Assembly: GCA_013399875.1 (NCBI GenBank)
Contig: VXAZ01004553.1
Coordinates: 372,001-436,000 of the forward strand
Direction of reading: 5' to 3'
Length of the DNA stretch: 64,000 nt
DNA from: Gymnorhina tibicen
Taxonomy: Eukaryota; Chordata; Aves; Passeriformes; Artamidae
The first letter of the stretch is position 1; each line of letters starts with the position of its first letter. Of this stretch, positions 11,701 to 25,950 are shown piece by piece. The notes under the pieces were generated by a model that was given only the letters and a program-made list of their open reading frames with translations, was not told where the DNA came from and made no database searches. A program made the position numbers and the translations under genes.

Positions 11701-14700
11701 TAGATCTGCACCAGAGTGCAGAGGATGATGTGGTGATTTGACACTAATGGGCAAGTTGCTCTGAGTCAGCTCTCCCTCCTTTGGGGATATTTGTACAAGG
11801 AAATCCACATCAAACCTCAGGATGTTCCTGTCACCCTGCATGCTCAGTAATGGAAAAGATCCAGGGCTCTCCTTTGCTTTCTACTTAAGGAAGTTATGTG
11901 TGGATGTGAGAAAGAGGATGGATCTTGCTGGGCACAGCAGTCCTAGCGCCTTTATTAAAATATTTCCTAGCAAGCCTGTAATTTGCCTTCTGAGCACTTC
12001 CAGGAATTTAAGCTGAACTATCTTGTGCTGCTGGGTCTTCAACACTTTAACCCCAGGAGGCTTGTGATCCTCTGTTCTCTCCTCTAGTGTGACACAACCT
12101 CACCCAGTAATTTTGGTGTCAAGACCGTTAACTTCTGCTGCTTCTCAGCCTTCTTTCCCAATGGCTCAGTTACCCAGGCAGACCTCTGGGATGGGGAATG
12201 AAACCACAGGAACACCAACAGAAAACTGCTGTCTTAAGTCAGACAAAATTTCCCACTAGGTGAATTCCCCCAATTAAAAATCAGAAGATTTGTTCCAAGG
12301 AATCAAGACACGCTTGTTATTTAAATGGAATTTCTCTTTTATTACTGGCTTATTAGAATTTACCGTTCTCTATTAATCAGCATTTCTTAATTAACATAAA
12401 ATTCCCAAGGTCTGGTACAATTCCACCACCCACAATCCAGTTCTATGCTGTTCATTTCTATTTGGACTACATATTGCTAGAGCATGTAGGATTATATTGC
12501 ATGCTGCAATTATTTTCAGGGAGGACTGTGACACTTGGCCTTGATCTTGGCTTTCTCTAGTACTGAGCACTGTAAGTATTCTATATTTATTTATAACTTG
12601 TTGAGGGGAACAACAGAGGATGCCTGACACTGTGCACTCTCTTCTTCTTTAGATTGTAATTCTCAGATAGGTCTCTCAGGAATTACAGGGAGGAGAGCTT
12701 TGCCATTTGGAGAAAAGGTCTTACAATTTAATCAGAATACAATTTTAGCCAACCAGCTAGTTCAATCAGCCAGTCCAATTATGGTGTGGGTTGAGCAAGA
12801 CTCTGTGCTCAGGGTTCCCTGGAGTTGTTTTTAGTTATGAAATAAAAATAAGAAATTAGGTCAGTTACACTCTATTGACTCCTGGTCCTACGGCTTTCAG
12901 GAGAGTACAGCAGCATAGCTTTGCCTAAATTTGTATTTGGTGTCTCACTGCTCTGACTGGGCTTTGCCACCGGTTGAAAGCTAAACTGGGAGCGCTCATT
13001 CCAAGTGGCAAGTTATAGATGTGCTTGTCCCTGGGCTTGTGCATATGGACAGAGGTCTTGTGGACTTGTCTCTGCTTTTAACCCTCTCAGTGCTGCAGGT
13101 GAGTGCTCTTGGTCCAGGGCTAAAAGAGCTGCAGCAGCTCTCCCATCACCATCTAAGAGCAACAGGTACTTTCCTCAGTGCCACTGGTTATTTCCTGCTT
13201 GACTGACTCTCCTGAGGTCTTCTATGAGCCTTTGTACCAAATTTTTCCTAACTACTGTAACCCTTCAAAAATTCCCAGCTCCCCAAGCCCCCTTGATCTG
13301 TTGGTACCTTACCACCTACCTCATTTTCTGTCTGTCCCTTCTCCCTGGTTAAGGCAGCTGCTTAACCCGACATCCAAACAATCACAATCACGCAGCTGAC
13401 CATGCCATTGTTTCACCAAACCCCTGTTCTTTCCAAACTGTTCTTAAACACTATGTCATTCCTGTTTCTTTTCTCCAGGCCACATTAAGGGCTTTGAATA
13501 GTTTCTTTGTCTGGCTGCATGTAACAACTGATAGAACTTCTTATTTCTATCATCAGCCTCTCATGTTCTATGGACACACTCAAGACAATCTCTCACTCAT
13601 CCTCCTGCTGTAATTTTAAAAGGTAGGATTGAAAGAACTGTATCAATCCCTTCTTGCCACAACCCAGCACATCCTGCAACATAATTTGCAACACCTTCTT
13701 CTTTTCTCCTAAGGACTGTTTTAAGAAAAAGATCCAAATTCTGACCCAGCAAACAGGCTGTGGCCGTTGCTTCATTCAGGGCTGGTCAAATACGTGTCTG
13801 CTCACACGGACTGAAGTTTAGTGCCTGCACACCGTGAAGAGTGTGGCCACATGTCTCTGCCCATTACATTGCAGAACAATATTAAATTAGAAATGTGCTG
13901 GGAAAACCTCAAAAGAGCCTGTGTTTGGATACCTCCCAAATGTTTTGGTTTCTTGTGTGCACTTAGAGAAGTCAGAAGAGAAAACAGAAAGACCTATGAA
14001 AGTGCTATTGTTCATCCCCATCCCTTTAATTCTCTGTTCCTGTCCATTTAAATGGGTGTAGTCTCAATTCACTCTTTGCTCTTCACCCCTCCATTTGCTG
14101 ATGCACATTTCTGTGCATTCAGTGCCATGGATGCATATTGTTGAGAACAGTCCCGTTGTTACAAAGTGAACATGGGATTTGAGGCATTAACTGAATTTCT
14201 TATAGGTTAGTTAAAAAAAGCAACAAAACCCAAACCCCATGGAGTTTACACATATGAAGGTTATGGAAGTTAGGAAATGAAGATGTTACACTTATCACTT
14301 GAAGCTGAGTTGCATTTCTGTCTGTGACACTGTTGGGTATTAAGCCCAGATGAAATTAAGTGATAAAACCTGCTTCTTTACTAACAGTGTCATATGCACC
14401 TGAGGACAGCTTTATCCGCTGATCCCACTCTGAAGCTTCCCATTTTATGAAATAAAAGTTGTATATTTGTATGTCTAGAATTAATTCCCCTGCTCTGCAG
14501 AAGATGAAGCTCCTTTAAATCGCTTTCCTTCTCTTTAGCAAGTCATGTGTGTTTTGAAAGCTTTGCAGGCTTTCCAAGACTCTTCCTCCTTACTGCAAAG
14601 CCAGCAATTGTGTTTTCTCAACGTCACTGGGCATGGGTCAGGCCAGACTTCCGGAAAACAGAAACAGTATTTTCTGCTAAGTTATCCTCTGAAGTAAGTA

Positions 14701-15960
14701 GACTATATGGTGTGGTCTGGATTATTTTAAAAAGTCAGAGATATTTGTGTAATGTAATGAAATAAAACTGTGTCTAAATATGTGCTTTGCTAAATTTCAG
14801 TTAGATCTTAACATTTGAGAGTGATTTGGCATCTAGGATAGCATGAGAATTAATTCCAGAAACAAGATATAATCAGTTTACCTTTCTTGGCACTGTGTCT
14901 TGCTAAATGTAAAAAAAACTCTTTTCATTTACTCTATAATTATCCTCGTGTATTCTTGAATGAAAGCATAGCAAAGATCACATTTCTGGCACATTTGGGA
15001 GCAAAACAGTTAAATTGCTAACAAATAATGTTTTGTAGTTTGTATGAGAGCCAAGAAGATTAATGAAATGTTCATGAGAGAGTCTGGCAAGTGGCCACAT
15101 TCCTATGGGAACATTGCTGTAGTGAGGTTTAACAGAGCATGAGGGACATTAAGAAACAAATGTGTGGGAGTTTTAGGGTGAACTGTAAATGATAAGAATC
15201 TAGTAAAACTAGATATCATGTATTTTGCCTTTGAGGCTTTCCAGTGGATCTCTGTAACATTTCTCATCCTTATCTGAAGGCTGTGAGGAAGATGAGCAAA
15301 GTGCACCCTCCTTGGGTTTTTTAAGAGCAGCTGTCAAACACTTGAGCTCTGCTGACTTCCTTGAATGTTACAGCAGATGTAAACTCATTAAACAAATGGC
15401 TACAAGAAATAAGTCTTCTAGCCTGACTAGAGTTGTTGTATAGAAGCTCCTCAATTTGCTGCTTAATCTGCCAGCCTTCCCAAAACTTCCGTAGGCTTTT
15501 AATGGCAAAAAGTGGCCTTAATTTCTTTCTTTTAGACAAGCCAAGGAGAAACTGCATTACTTCAGTGTTATTTCTGTTTCTGCTGTTCCACCACCTCCCC
15601 TTTCACAGCAGTTGTCTCTGAAATACATCCTCACTGACCCTGGGTATTCACTAACATGCTGTATTTCTGTTAAGTTACTTAATGTTGCTTTTAGTCAAAG
15701 ATGAGTAAACAAGCTAAGTTTCCTCTGTTTCAGAAAAAAAACCCTCTTTTCAGTAGATTGCTAACAGCAGTCAAACACTTTTCTTTATCACAACAGAAGA
15801 TAAGAAAAATGGGAAGGTATTAATTTCCCTGGGAGCAGGGCAGGCATTGAGAGATGTGTGGACTCCAGCAATACACTTCCTAGAGGTTTTCCAAATTAGC
15901 TAAAATAATCCCCTGTGACCATCACGGATAGCTATTAAGTGAAGAAAACCTGTGTCCTTA
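5760..15960. other. Long non-coding stretch, no gene recognised
   Basis: About 10 kb of AT-rich to average DNA without a recognisable exon or young transposon. It contains a 19-base A run at 10204-10222 and several isolated splice-donor consensus sequences (for example CAG|GTAAGT at about 10269 and CAG|GTGAGT at 13099). These occur without matching acceptors or coding potential and are at about chance frequency. No tRNA, CpG island or tandem repeat of note was seen. Confidence 0.55.
10204..10222 (+). repeat. A19 homopolymer
   Basis: Nineteen consecutive A residues are present. No recognisable retroposon body precedes them, so a retroposed origin cannot be shown. Confidence 0.9.
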
Positions 15961-15969
15961 CTTACCTTT

Positions 15970-15983
15970 CCACTAGATGGCAA
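15970..15983 (+). promoter_or_regulatory. CTCF-like site, forward orientation
   Basis: The sequence CCACTAGATGGCAA matches the vertebrate CTCF core CCASYAGRKGGCRS at every position except the last. CTCF is the zinc-finger protein that blocks loop extrusion by cohesin. The motif reads rightward and faces a reverse-oriented candidate at 33304-33317. Occupancy is an inference. Confidence 0.45.
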
Positions 15984-15989
15984 TGGTAC

Positions 15990-18900
15990 ATGGTAGTTAC
16001 GTGTACTTTGGGAGAGGAAACCTTTAAAAACGAAGATTTTATTAGACGTCTGAGTATCTCTTTAAATGAGGACAGTTGGACCATTAACATATGCTGGAAC
16101 TCAGCTGTCTCAGCATTCCCTGTCTCGAGCAGTAAAACTAATTCTCTTTTTTGTGTAACAAATGCAATATCCAGATCTAGAAGTAGCGGATATGGATAAT
16201 AAAACAATCGAAAAGCAAATACAGAGCTGTGGTGATGAGGCTGCCTAACGCACCGAAGTTTGTGTGAAGTTTCTGCTTTCTTGCTGGATGAGGCACTTTT
16301 CTGGTGTTAAAATCAACAGACAAACCAGTTCTTGAGGTAATTTCATTAACTTCAGAAGAGTTACATTAGGGATGTATGTGGATCAGGGATTTTGTATTGC
16401 AAAATTAAGAATGCGCTCTACTGTGTGGGGAGGAGAAAAGACTATTTTTTTTCTGTGGTGAGTCAGAACAGCATCCAAAATGGGACTCCTTTGCAAAAGC
16501 TTCCCCCAAAGCTGTTTGGAGGCTTAACATCCTAAAGGAGGTGATGTTGGAGGAGGAGGGTGAGAGGGAAAAGAAAGGCAACAAAAAAATACTTTTTTTA
16601 ATGTACCCAAATTTCTGAAGAAATTTAGTAGACACTCGGACAGATGGGATATCTGAACTGGTGAGTTGGCATCTGGAGACCATTTGAGGCCTGCCTGTAA
16701 TTCAGAACACACCATGGCAGCACTGCTTTTTCCTAAAGTGTGACAGTTTGTTGTGATGCACATTAACCATTTTCCTGTGAAATAGCCCCGAGTGCTCTAC
16801 CTAACCACAGGACCTGCTTCCCAACGGGTGGATAGAGAACGTGTGCTTGTTAAAATGTTCTGATTTAAGGAAAATCTTCCATGCATATCGATGTAGAACA
16901 TTTGTCCTATGTTAATCATGTGCTTCGGACTGGAAGTTTTTTAATAGATACCACCTACAGAATTTTCAAATTTATTTCATGACAAGACAAGATCAAATTC
17001 AAAATACAAAAGTTTAACTGCCTCCTAGCCAGAACGTTATCCCAGCAAGATTAATAAGCAAAAGTACAAATGTATAGAGATTTGGTTTTAATTACTGTTT
17101 TAACTTCATTTTGTATTAACAATTTATCATACTACTATTCTTATTTACATCTGTTTCTGGTTGTGGCAAGGAACCAGACAGTGACATTATTATCAGTTTT
17201 TGAAAAGGTTTTGATTGGTTTTGTTCTTCTGTTATGACTGCTTATGACTTCTGAAATGAAGTACATACTGAGGTTTAGGCATTGAACCATGTTTCTAGCA
17301 ATAAGGTGATTTCCTTTCATTACTCTGCCACCCTGTTTCCATCAAGACCATGGCTAATTTACTTGGACTTCTCAGATATGCCCACTTCACTGCCAGTGTC
17401 AAGCATTCCTTAACATCTGGCTTCAAGGCAGAGTCAAGCAGGAGCTGGAAGCAATAGGACAGGTGGTCACTGGTCTAATTAAATCTGAACTGCTGTCCTA
17501 CATCCTTCAAGTGCCTGCCAATACTGATGGGAATTAGGTGCCCAAATATAATTGAGGAACTAGGCTTTTGTTTGTTCATAGCCCTCTAGATTGTTCCTTC
17601 AGCCTTCAGTCAGATTGTTACTGCTACTTCAGTCTTTGGAGGCCAAGCCCTATGAGCATCAGCATCTTCTAACCTTTAACTCCTCGCAAATTTCACAGGA
17701 TGTTCAGCAAAAGCCCTGCCCTTTCCTCCTCCTCCCAGCTCCACTCCTGCTAGCCTGGTTCATGCACACACAAAGACCCAGGGGCTGCCAGCAGCCTGCA
17801 CAACACCCCAGCAGCCTCATGACAACGGGGTTTTTGTCAGGAAAAGGGGCTGCCCTCTTCCTCGGTACAGAGTTCAGCAGAAGCTTCAGAGATGCCAGTT
17901 GTGCTTCCACAGCAGTGCACTTGGGGACATTCCTATGATCCGTGGTGAGTGTACAACCAAACAGAGCCGAACGTGCCACGTTCCCACTGGTGCTGGCTCT
18001 TGCAGGGCCATCACAGGCCCTGTGCTGGGGTGTTTCCTAAACTGGCCCTGGTGGATGTTCTTTTGCTTTGTGCAGGTGTGGTAGTGAAGGGTTTACATAG
18101 CAGTCTCTTCAGACTGGCTCTGATATTTTGAGGAAGGTAAAATGCTGCATTGGAATCTCTCAGACTTGGAAGCTCTTCATAGATTCCTTTCTGGTGGTTT
18201 TAGTCCTAAGAGAGAGATCTGGACATAGAACCTCTCTCTCAAAGTGTCAGAGAGGCTTGCAGAGTCCCAGAGGTCCCATTGTGCTTTCCAGAAGCTGCAT
18301 GGTTACAGCTGTATTACATCAATCCCTGTAGCTGTTGAAAAATCATGTCTGCAGTTGGTGGACATGGCAACGTATCACATTCTGCTACATTTAGGAAAAA
18401 ATAGGATTTTTTTACAGCTCAGCTCTAGCTGAGGGGTCTTTGCAAAAGTCCCAAAATACTGTCAAGCAGAATTAGTATTACTAATGTTGTCAAGCTCAGA
18501 GACCATTTTTTAGGACAGAACTTCTTCAAGAAAGAGAAACAAGAAGTTAAATCCTATGATCAGGTCCCATTTCGTCAAGTGAAGAGAAATGGATTTCATC
18601 ACCTGCTGTAACAGACCCAACTGCTCTTGTCTAAGTGGAAGCTCTGGCAGTGTGTTAAGAACTGTGTTCCTGGATTCCTTTGGTTCTTTTTTTCTTTTAA
18701 TTTTAATCTATTGACCTCTGACAGCAAGTGAAAGGTGCTGTTTGGGCATGAGGAAGTGACAATTCCCAACATGTTACCCTAACGTTACCTAGATTGGTGC
18801 ATATGGTTCTACACAAAAAAGACCACTTGTCAGTGTGTTTCTAATGACTAGACACTCAGGCAAAGGAAAAAGTCCTTTCTTCAGGAATTCAGAGTGGAAG

Positions 18901-21900
18901 TGTGCCACAAAGCATGGGAGTTTTGTTCTAGAATACTTTTCTCTCTCAGAAAAAAAGATTAATACCTCTTGCAGGATCTGTGTTGTCTTCTTAATTCTGA
19001 GCATCTGTCTGACATCCACAGTTTGCCCAGAAAGTCAAAGAACAAATTTTAGAGCTACAGCCTGCCAAGAAAGTCAGGAAACTTCTGTAGCCCCGTGGCT
19101 CAACCAAATATCTGAGGTGGCTGTTTGTAGTGTGGCTGTCCCACTGTTCCCAAGGAACAGGAAAAACCCCTTTCTCCTTGTGCTGGAAAGTTCATTCCAG
19201 CTTTGTCTCATGCTTTTTTCCTAAAGCCTGTTTTTCTGCCCCACACCCTGACAGTTTTATCTACTGGATTACAAAAACAGTCCAGCAAATCAACTTTAGG
19301 AAATGCAATGGCTGGGTCTTATTCTTGGACCCATGAATAGAACTCTAAATACAGTTGGGTATATTAAAAAAAAAAAAAAATCACAAACGTAAGTCACCAT
19401 CATGGATTTTTAAGGTTTGAGTCATTACTTAGTATAAATGTCAACAACAGTCCTGCTTTTGATTTAATGAGAACTGTAGACTCAGATCCCTGGGTCTGAT
19501 TTTGTCTTGTCTCAGCCTTATTGGAAATTATTTCAAGTGTCAATACCTTAATGTATTGATGGTGTAAAACACAGTGAAAACAAAGCACCACACAAAGTGA
19601 GAGTCCATGTTTTCTTCTTAGACTTCCTAGCTGAACAAACCCAGGCATGCTCTTTTTATTTACTATGTATGTCTGTACGAATTCATTGAGTTTAAGGAAA
19701 AAAATTTAGTTAAGGAAAGAAACTTGGAGGAGTATGATTAATTCTCACAAACGAGGTATGTCTGGCCATAGCACAGAGAAGAAAGGACTAGAAGCTGATT
19801 CCATTGTCGTGTCCAGTCTTTCCTGTCACTTTACTTCCAGAACTATGGTCACAGGTATATTCCCTGCCCTCAACTGGTGCCCAAGATGAGAATTCACTCA
19901 ATTCTCCCTGAAGACTGGTTGGAGGCACGACTCCAGAAGGGGGTTGTGCTTGGTTAGTTCCCCGTTGTAGAAACCCTTGGATACTGTAGTGGTAACTCAG
20001 TAGGAGTGTGCCTGTGAGAGGGAATAACAGGTTTTCCCCTGACATGGATGAAACCAGAGCTGCTAGAGGAAGACTGCAGCCACAGCACTGACTCCATGAG
20101 GCTCTGGTGTCACAGAACTGCCTGTCACTGCTCTTGGGCAAGAGCCCACTGCTTGTTAATCCCCATTGTGAAGAAGAGGTGAGTGATACATCTACAACTA
20201 AGGTTTCCCAAAGTAATCTTTACTAATTAGTCAAGAAAATGAGTAAGAAATATGTTCTTTCCCTCAGAAGGCTCTAATCCCACTTGACTGAGCAGTATTA
20301 AGCAATCCTATCAAAGAGAATGTATTTTTGAAGCAGTCCTTGGGGCAAAATTAGACCTTCAAGAATAAGAAATAATGAGAGTTGTAAGGGGGAGAGGCTT
20401 TTGATATCTTAGAACCAATATTAAAGAAGAGCCTTTGCTTCTGAGTCAAGTTCCCATGCTTTTTCATTATGTTCTTTGGCTGAAGTGGTCTTTAGATAAC
20501 AAATGTGTCAAGCTGTTCTGTCTCACTAAGATAGAATTAGGTTATGTCTGAGCAGAAGAAAGTTTTGGAATAGCCGCAAAAACAATTACAATGCTGCTTG
20601 ATTCACTGATGATGTTAATTGTAAATCCATATTAATCCAGGGCTGGGCAGGAGTTGCCAGAAGGATTCATTTTCCTTGTAGCATGACAGATGCTTGTCTC
20701 CCTTTCTTTTTTTCTGGTGCCTTAGACCTTGGATATCTCCAGTATTTTGTGAAAGCATAAGCAGTAGCCTTAAGCAAAGTTGCAGTTGATAGGAAGGTTG
20801 CAATAGCCTATATAAATCTCCTTACATGACTTCAGCTCTCATAAAAGCAGCTCATAATATTTTAATCATAATCTGGAAGTACTTGAATACTAACACATAG
20901 GAAGTACTGTACCAACAGCTAGTTTCTTACTTAGGAAACTTTAGGATTAATATTTCTTTTTTTGATGTGATTCTTAATAAGGAATGGATAAAAAAGGACG
21001 ATAATTTTTTTTCTTTTTTACTCCATTTTAAATTCAAGATAACAAGTTGTTCTTCCCAGTCAGATGCCACGTCTCTTTCTGTTTGCAGGAGTTTTCAAAC
21101 TCTGTGTGTGCTGCTGAGCTATGACAGGCAATTTGTGTGGGAATTATTTCTCTTTGGAGCCATGTGCTTGCAAAAGCTTGTCGATGCTTGTGTTTTACTG
21201 TGCAACTGTTAAAAGCTGCTTGGATTTTTACAAGCTATTCTAGGAATAAGGAGAGCTTGAAAAAATACAGCACAGTGTTTGATTTTGCCTCTTGTAGATA
21301 GGTGGCCTGGTATGTTGTCACATGGTGATACCCATTTATAAGCAATCTTGAAGATCCAAAGGCATAGCGTGGGTGCCTGGAGCTGTAACTTTGGTGTGGG
21401 CTCCTGGTGTCACCTCAGTGTGGCCACACCGCCAGGGGCTGAGCCAGAGGTGAGTTATGCAGCTGCCTGACTGAATGCAGAGAGTGGGAGTGATGGACCA
21501 CAATCCCACTGATTCCTGCTTCCAGGAAAACCACCGAAATAGGAACTGCTGCTGGGAGATTGTAGCAGAGTATAGAAACAAATTGCCAAGTCCTGTGTCC
21601 CTAGCAAAGCTCACATGAAAAATTCAACTAATTTTGGTACCTTGCTGAAAAATTAGCAGTTCTATGGTTGTGAGACCAGTGAAGGTACTGATCAATATGA
21701 ATAGGGCGGTTTATATTCACAAGCATCTTATTAGGCTCTCTGCAGACTCAGGGAGATCTTGCTGTTTCAAAATGTATTTGAATCACATTTTCTCCCCAGG
21801 CATAAGAGCTAAAAAGTTGGGGGAGGGGAGGGAAGTAGTTAATGAATAGCAAAGATGGGTGCAAATTCATGTCACAGAAGTTGAATAGAGATCACAGATC

Positions 21901-24900
21901 TTCCAGGCCCTTCTGTGGCTGGCACAAACAAAGGAACCACTAAATTGTTCCTGTGACAGAGACTGCACAGCCCGTGAAAGGGTCCTATTAAGTGTGCTTT
22001 TACCCAGAACATTTAGGACTGTAATTGCTGATGCAAGCTACTTGGCACAGCAACTGACAGTTCATTCATAACTCGGTGGTTTCTCCGTTAATAACCTACC
22101 CCCTAATTAGTTCCTGTGAAGGTACTTTATGAAATCATAAAGTCATATTCTTGTAGCTTCTCCAGTATCACATCTGCCCCACGCTAGCCACAAAGGATTG
22201 GAATTCACCAGTCTGCCGAGCTGGAGTTGGAAGCTGTCTGGGGATGGGAGAAGATGTCAGCTGCTCTGTGTTCTTCTCAGTCCTAAAATTAAGGGTTGAG
22301 CCAGGAACGGCATCAACCAGGGCACTTAGCCTCCTCCAGCACCCAGCTGGTTGGTGGGGAAGTGGAATGCATCCCTGCAATGAAAGATGGTGTAAAGACC
22401 ATTCATTATGGTGATGCTGTGTCCTCTGTGGTTCCCCATACTCAGGTATGATCTGCATCTGTAGGTCTGAGCATCTGACCAGGATTTCTTTTGGTGGCTT
22501 ATGATTCCCTCTAGTTCTTAGTAAGGAAGTCAAATATATTTTCTGCAGCTCAGATATCCAGCTTAGGATAAGCTGGCTTTCATTTTCTTGTATCCTTCCT
22601 CAACCCTCTTTTTAATATTCAAAGATAATAATGGACTGTTGCTACCATTCCCTTGCTTTTGTTTTGGGTTGTTCAAATGAATTTCCAAGTCTCTGACCTT
22701 CTGCATCAGCAGCACCATCTGCTTGAGAGTGACATTTTCTTCATCTTGGCAACCAAAGACCTGGAGTTACAGCTCTTCACACTTCTTTTTACCGTGCAGC
22801 AAAAAGAGTCTTCTGAAGCAGAAAAAACCCCAAACCACACTTTTACTTTATTGTTCCCTGCTTACCTGTGCAAGGTTATCCAATGCAATCATCCAGTGCT
22901 AACTCACCTTTCAGAACAAACTCGGAGCTGAGTGTTGTCTGCACTGAGACCACTGAAGCAGGATAGTGTCCTACAGGGGCTGCAGAACTTGAGATTAATT
23001 TAATGGTGGGCTTAACTCATGTATTTTGCAAGGGCTTTTTTCTTTCTCTAGAGTTAGGGGTCTGAACTCCAAATCCAGCTGGGTCTGAAGTTCTCTAAAG
23101 GGTCATCTCTGGCCCACCAAGTCCATAGGAGAAATTTATGAAGCTTGGGTAAGTAAATGGTTAGTAAAGATCTCTCATATCTCTAAAATGTATCCAAGTG
23201 TCAGCATAGAGCTGGAAATCTTTTTGCCAGGTCTTTTTTTAGTCTCAGTCACAAACTTCCAGGAAATGCGGTTTTTTAATGCTTTTTAGTGAAAAAGTCC
23301 CATTTAGCCAAGTACTTTGTATATTTCTGTAATGAGTGACTCAAATAGATGCACTACTACTACAGCTAGGTCTCCAACAGTTAACCCAAGTCTCTTGCTG
23401 TTACGTTATTTATTAAGATGGCTATTTCTTGAATTGAAACTTGAGATACCTATTAACACATGTTATGAGCTGAACAGATGGCTATATATGTCTAACTCCA
23501 AAAAATGTTATGCAGTCAATACAGCTGTCCTGCCATCCAGAAGAGTCATAAAAATTAAACTAAACTTTACCTATTTTTTTCATAAATATTTATTGTAAAT
23601 TTTCTGAAAGGCAGATTTTATTGCTCTAGAAAAATGCTAAATTTCATAGTACTTCACATGCTATAAAAGAACATCCCAAGATAACACATAACTGCAGATC
23701 AAGTCTAATGATGACCTGCAGCAGTTTAAAAATTAGGATCTTGGCTTCCATGAAATGATCAGATATGGCCATTACACGGGCAGAGGGTCCAGAGCCTGAG
23801 GTCTTGGCGAAGCATCTTTTGCCTCATCAAGTGCAGTTTCTGAATTGGAGTTGAGCAGCACAACCCAGAGCCACTTCTAAGCTACTGAAGTAGCCTGAGT
23901 TGAGAGTGGAGGAAGGGAAGGGTTGGCTGAGGGTTTCTTCAGGAAGGTGTGAGCTGAGGCGGTGTCAGGACCAAGGGATCTGTCCAGAGTGGCCCCAGTC
24001 TCTCGATGAGTGGAAGGAGCACGAGGAGTGCTGGTGTTTGTGACGCTTCACTTTTGGCCATGCCGGCTTGGCAAGCAGCATCAAAGCAACTTTTTTGTGA
24101 CGTTAAATGTTTTTATTATTTTTTACAACCTCGGGCTTTATGGGATTTCTGTCAACCAGCTGCAGTGGTGACAACAATAAAAATACGTGCTTGTTTCATG
24201 GATAGGGTGCTGGCAAAGGTCTTGTACTGGCTGCCATTGGAGCTGAAGCTGTCCAGTTGTCCAGGGAACAGGCGTGGGAGGTCAGCAGTAATCTTGGCCA
24301 GCCTTGCTCCCAAAAGGAGCTCAGCCCATACCAGCATGACAGTAGCACAGAGCAGGTGAATACCCCTCTTCTACAGCAGAGAGGGACTGAAACACGAAGG
24401 GGTTAAAGAATCCCTTTGAAGTCAACCCTCCAGCTGGTCCCAGAGCCAGGAATAAAGCCCATGTTTCTGTAGGTTCTACCAGAGCAGTTCACAATTATCT
24501 GAGGGTTTTTTTCTAATATCTACCGCTAAGAAATGCACTGAGACCTATTTGTGTGTGATTGCAATAAACCAGCCTGCGACTCCTTGGGGAGGAAATGCAC
24601 AGTGAAAAGTTATGGACTGCAGAACCTCATTACTTCTGTCACCCAGAGCGCAGCCCTGACCAAGGGCTGCTGCACTTCCCTTCCAGGGAGGGGAAATGCC
24701 AGCTCTAGGCTGATTCCCTTGGGACTGATGCCTCTAGCATGAATGTGACACTATAAAAGGCTGACAGTAATGCCTACACAATCTGAAGTTTTTCAGCCTA
24801 GACATTTGGGAGCTGGGCTACACTGGCACTGAAGAGGTCCCTGATATTGCAACCCAGACCACCACGTGGGCTAGTTGCCCTGCAAAGCAGCTCTGTGGGA

Positions 24901-25690
24901 CACCACTGAGGGGTTTCCCAAGCCAGATTGCTCACCTGGCTCTCTCTGCTGCACTGTAGGTTCCAGCATATATTCCAGAATACCCTCGTATTCTCATGCC
25001 TCTTCTGTAGGGCAGCATGAGGACATTTGAACAGCTTTGGTTTAAAACTGCCCACTTCCATGGGCAAGGGACAGGAGAGCTGTGGATTAACACTTAACTT
25101 GAACACTGATTTTGGTTCTTATTGTTAAAGCTGATATATCTGGAGTTTCGCTAAGAAGCATCGTGAAGGTGCCTTCCTAGCAGTTGTTGCTTGAAACAAA
25201 TAGGGGCTACTGTGCTCAGAACCAAAGGCAGCAGCCTCATTTTAAAACTGACATCTTCTGAGACAAAAACAGTCTGCCATGTAGGCAGAGCAGGGCTTCA
25301 AACAGTTTGGGGGAATTTATAGATGAAAGGAGGAACCTTTAATTACATTTTTTAAAAGCACAGTAATGGGATGTCATTAGAATCACAGCTCACAACTCAG
25401 CTGGGCTGGACAGTTTTTGGGGAGCAAGAAGTGAAAATATGTTTACACCGCAGCAAACACAGAAGAAGCAATCTTAATTAAATGATGTGTGATACCTTTT
25501 CTGCGTACTTCTCTTTGGTATGTTGTTAGGAAATGAGCCAATTTCAGGAATGCAGTTTTTAATTTTCACTACTACAGTGGGTAAGCTGATAGCCTGTGCA
25601 AAAGTATGGATCAGTATCCTGGGGATAGAACCAGACCGCGCTGACTGACACACAAAGAAATTGTCTCTTAAGAAACCAGAAACCTTTAGA
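15990..25690. other. Long non-coding stretch, no gene recognised
   Basis: About 9.7 kb without a recognisable exon, RNA gene or young repeat. Moderately GC-richer patches (about 17.6-18.1 kb and 23.8-24.4 kb) give chance open frames of 60-117 codons on both strands, with no domain in any of them. A 15-base A run lies at 19366-19380. Confidence 0.55.
19366..19380 (+). repeat. A15 homopolymer
   Basis: Fifteen consecutive A residues are present, with no recognisable retroposon upstream. Confidence 0.85.
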
Positions 25691-25699
25691 ACTGCAGAA

Positions 25700-25868
25700 C
25701 TGTGGGGGATTTCAGAAAATCACTCAGTCTAGCCCTATACTGAGGTGGGATCAAATACTCCCAGACCACCCTGGCACACACACATCCTAACTTCCCAAAA
25801 ACTTCCCGTGAGGGAAGCTCCTCTGGCCCACCAGTCAGTCTGTTCTGGTGTCTCACCAGAACAAATGT
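25700..25868 (-). mobile_element. CR1 LINE fragment, antisense
   Basis: The plus strand here resembles the reverse complement of an avian CR1 3' region. It has a 'TCACTCAGTCTAGCCC'-type stretch near the start and CAGTCTGTTCTGGTGTCTCACC at the right end, which parallels the well-known 'CAACCTGTTCCAGTGTCTCACC' of antisense CR1 copies. It is diverged, short and non-coding. CR1 is the dominant retrotransposon of birds, and most copies are 5'-truncated 3' ends. It abuts a second CR1 end in the opposite orientation. Confidence 0.6.
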
Positions 25869-25896
25869 TCAAATATGACAATGTTACATGTAAAAG

Positions 25897-25950
25897 TTGG
25901 ACTCAGTGATCCTTGTGGGTCCCATCCAACTCAGAATATTCTGTGATAGC
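25897..25950 (+). mobile_element. CR1 LINE 3' end, sense
   Basis: The sequence runs GTTGGACTCAGTGATCCTTG, then GGGTCCCATCCAACTCAGAA, and ends in TATTCTGTGATAG. This is the canonical avian CR1 3' terminus with its ATTCTGTG-type end repeat. Only about 54 bases are recognisable. It is the clearest phylogenetic marker of a bird genome in the window. Confidence 0.8.

Noticed and set aside
13045..13098. ATG followed by a signal-peptide-like leucine run and a perfect CAG|GTGAGT donor
   Set aside because: Only 18 codons, a mediocre start context and no promoter features. One such perfect donor is expected by chance in a window of this size.
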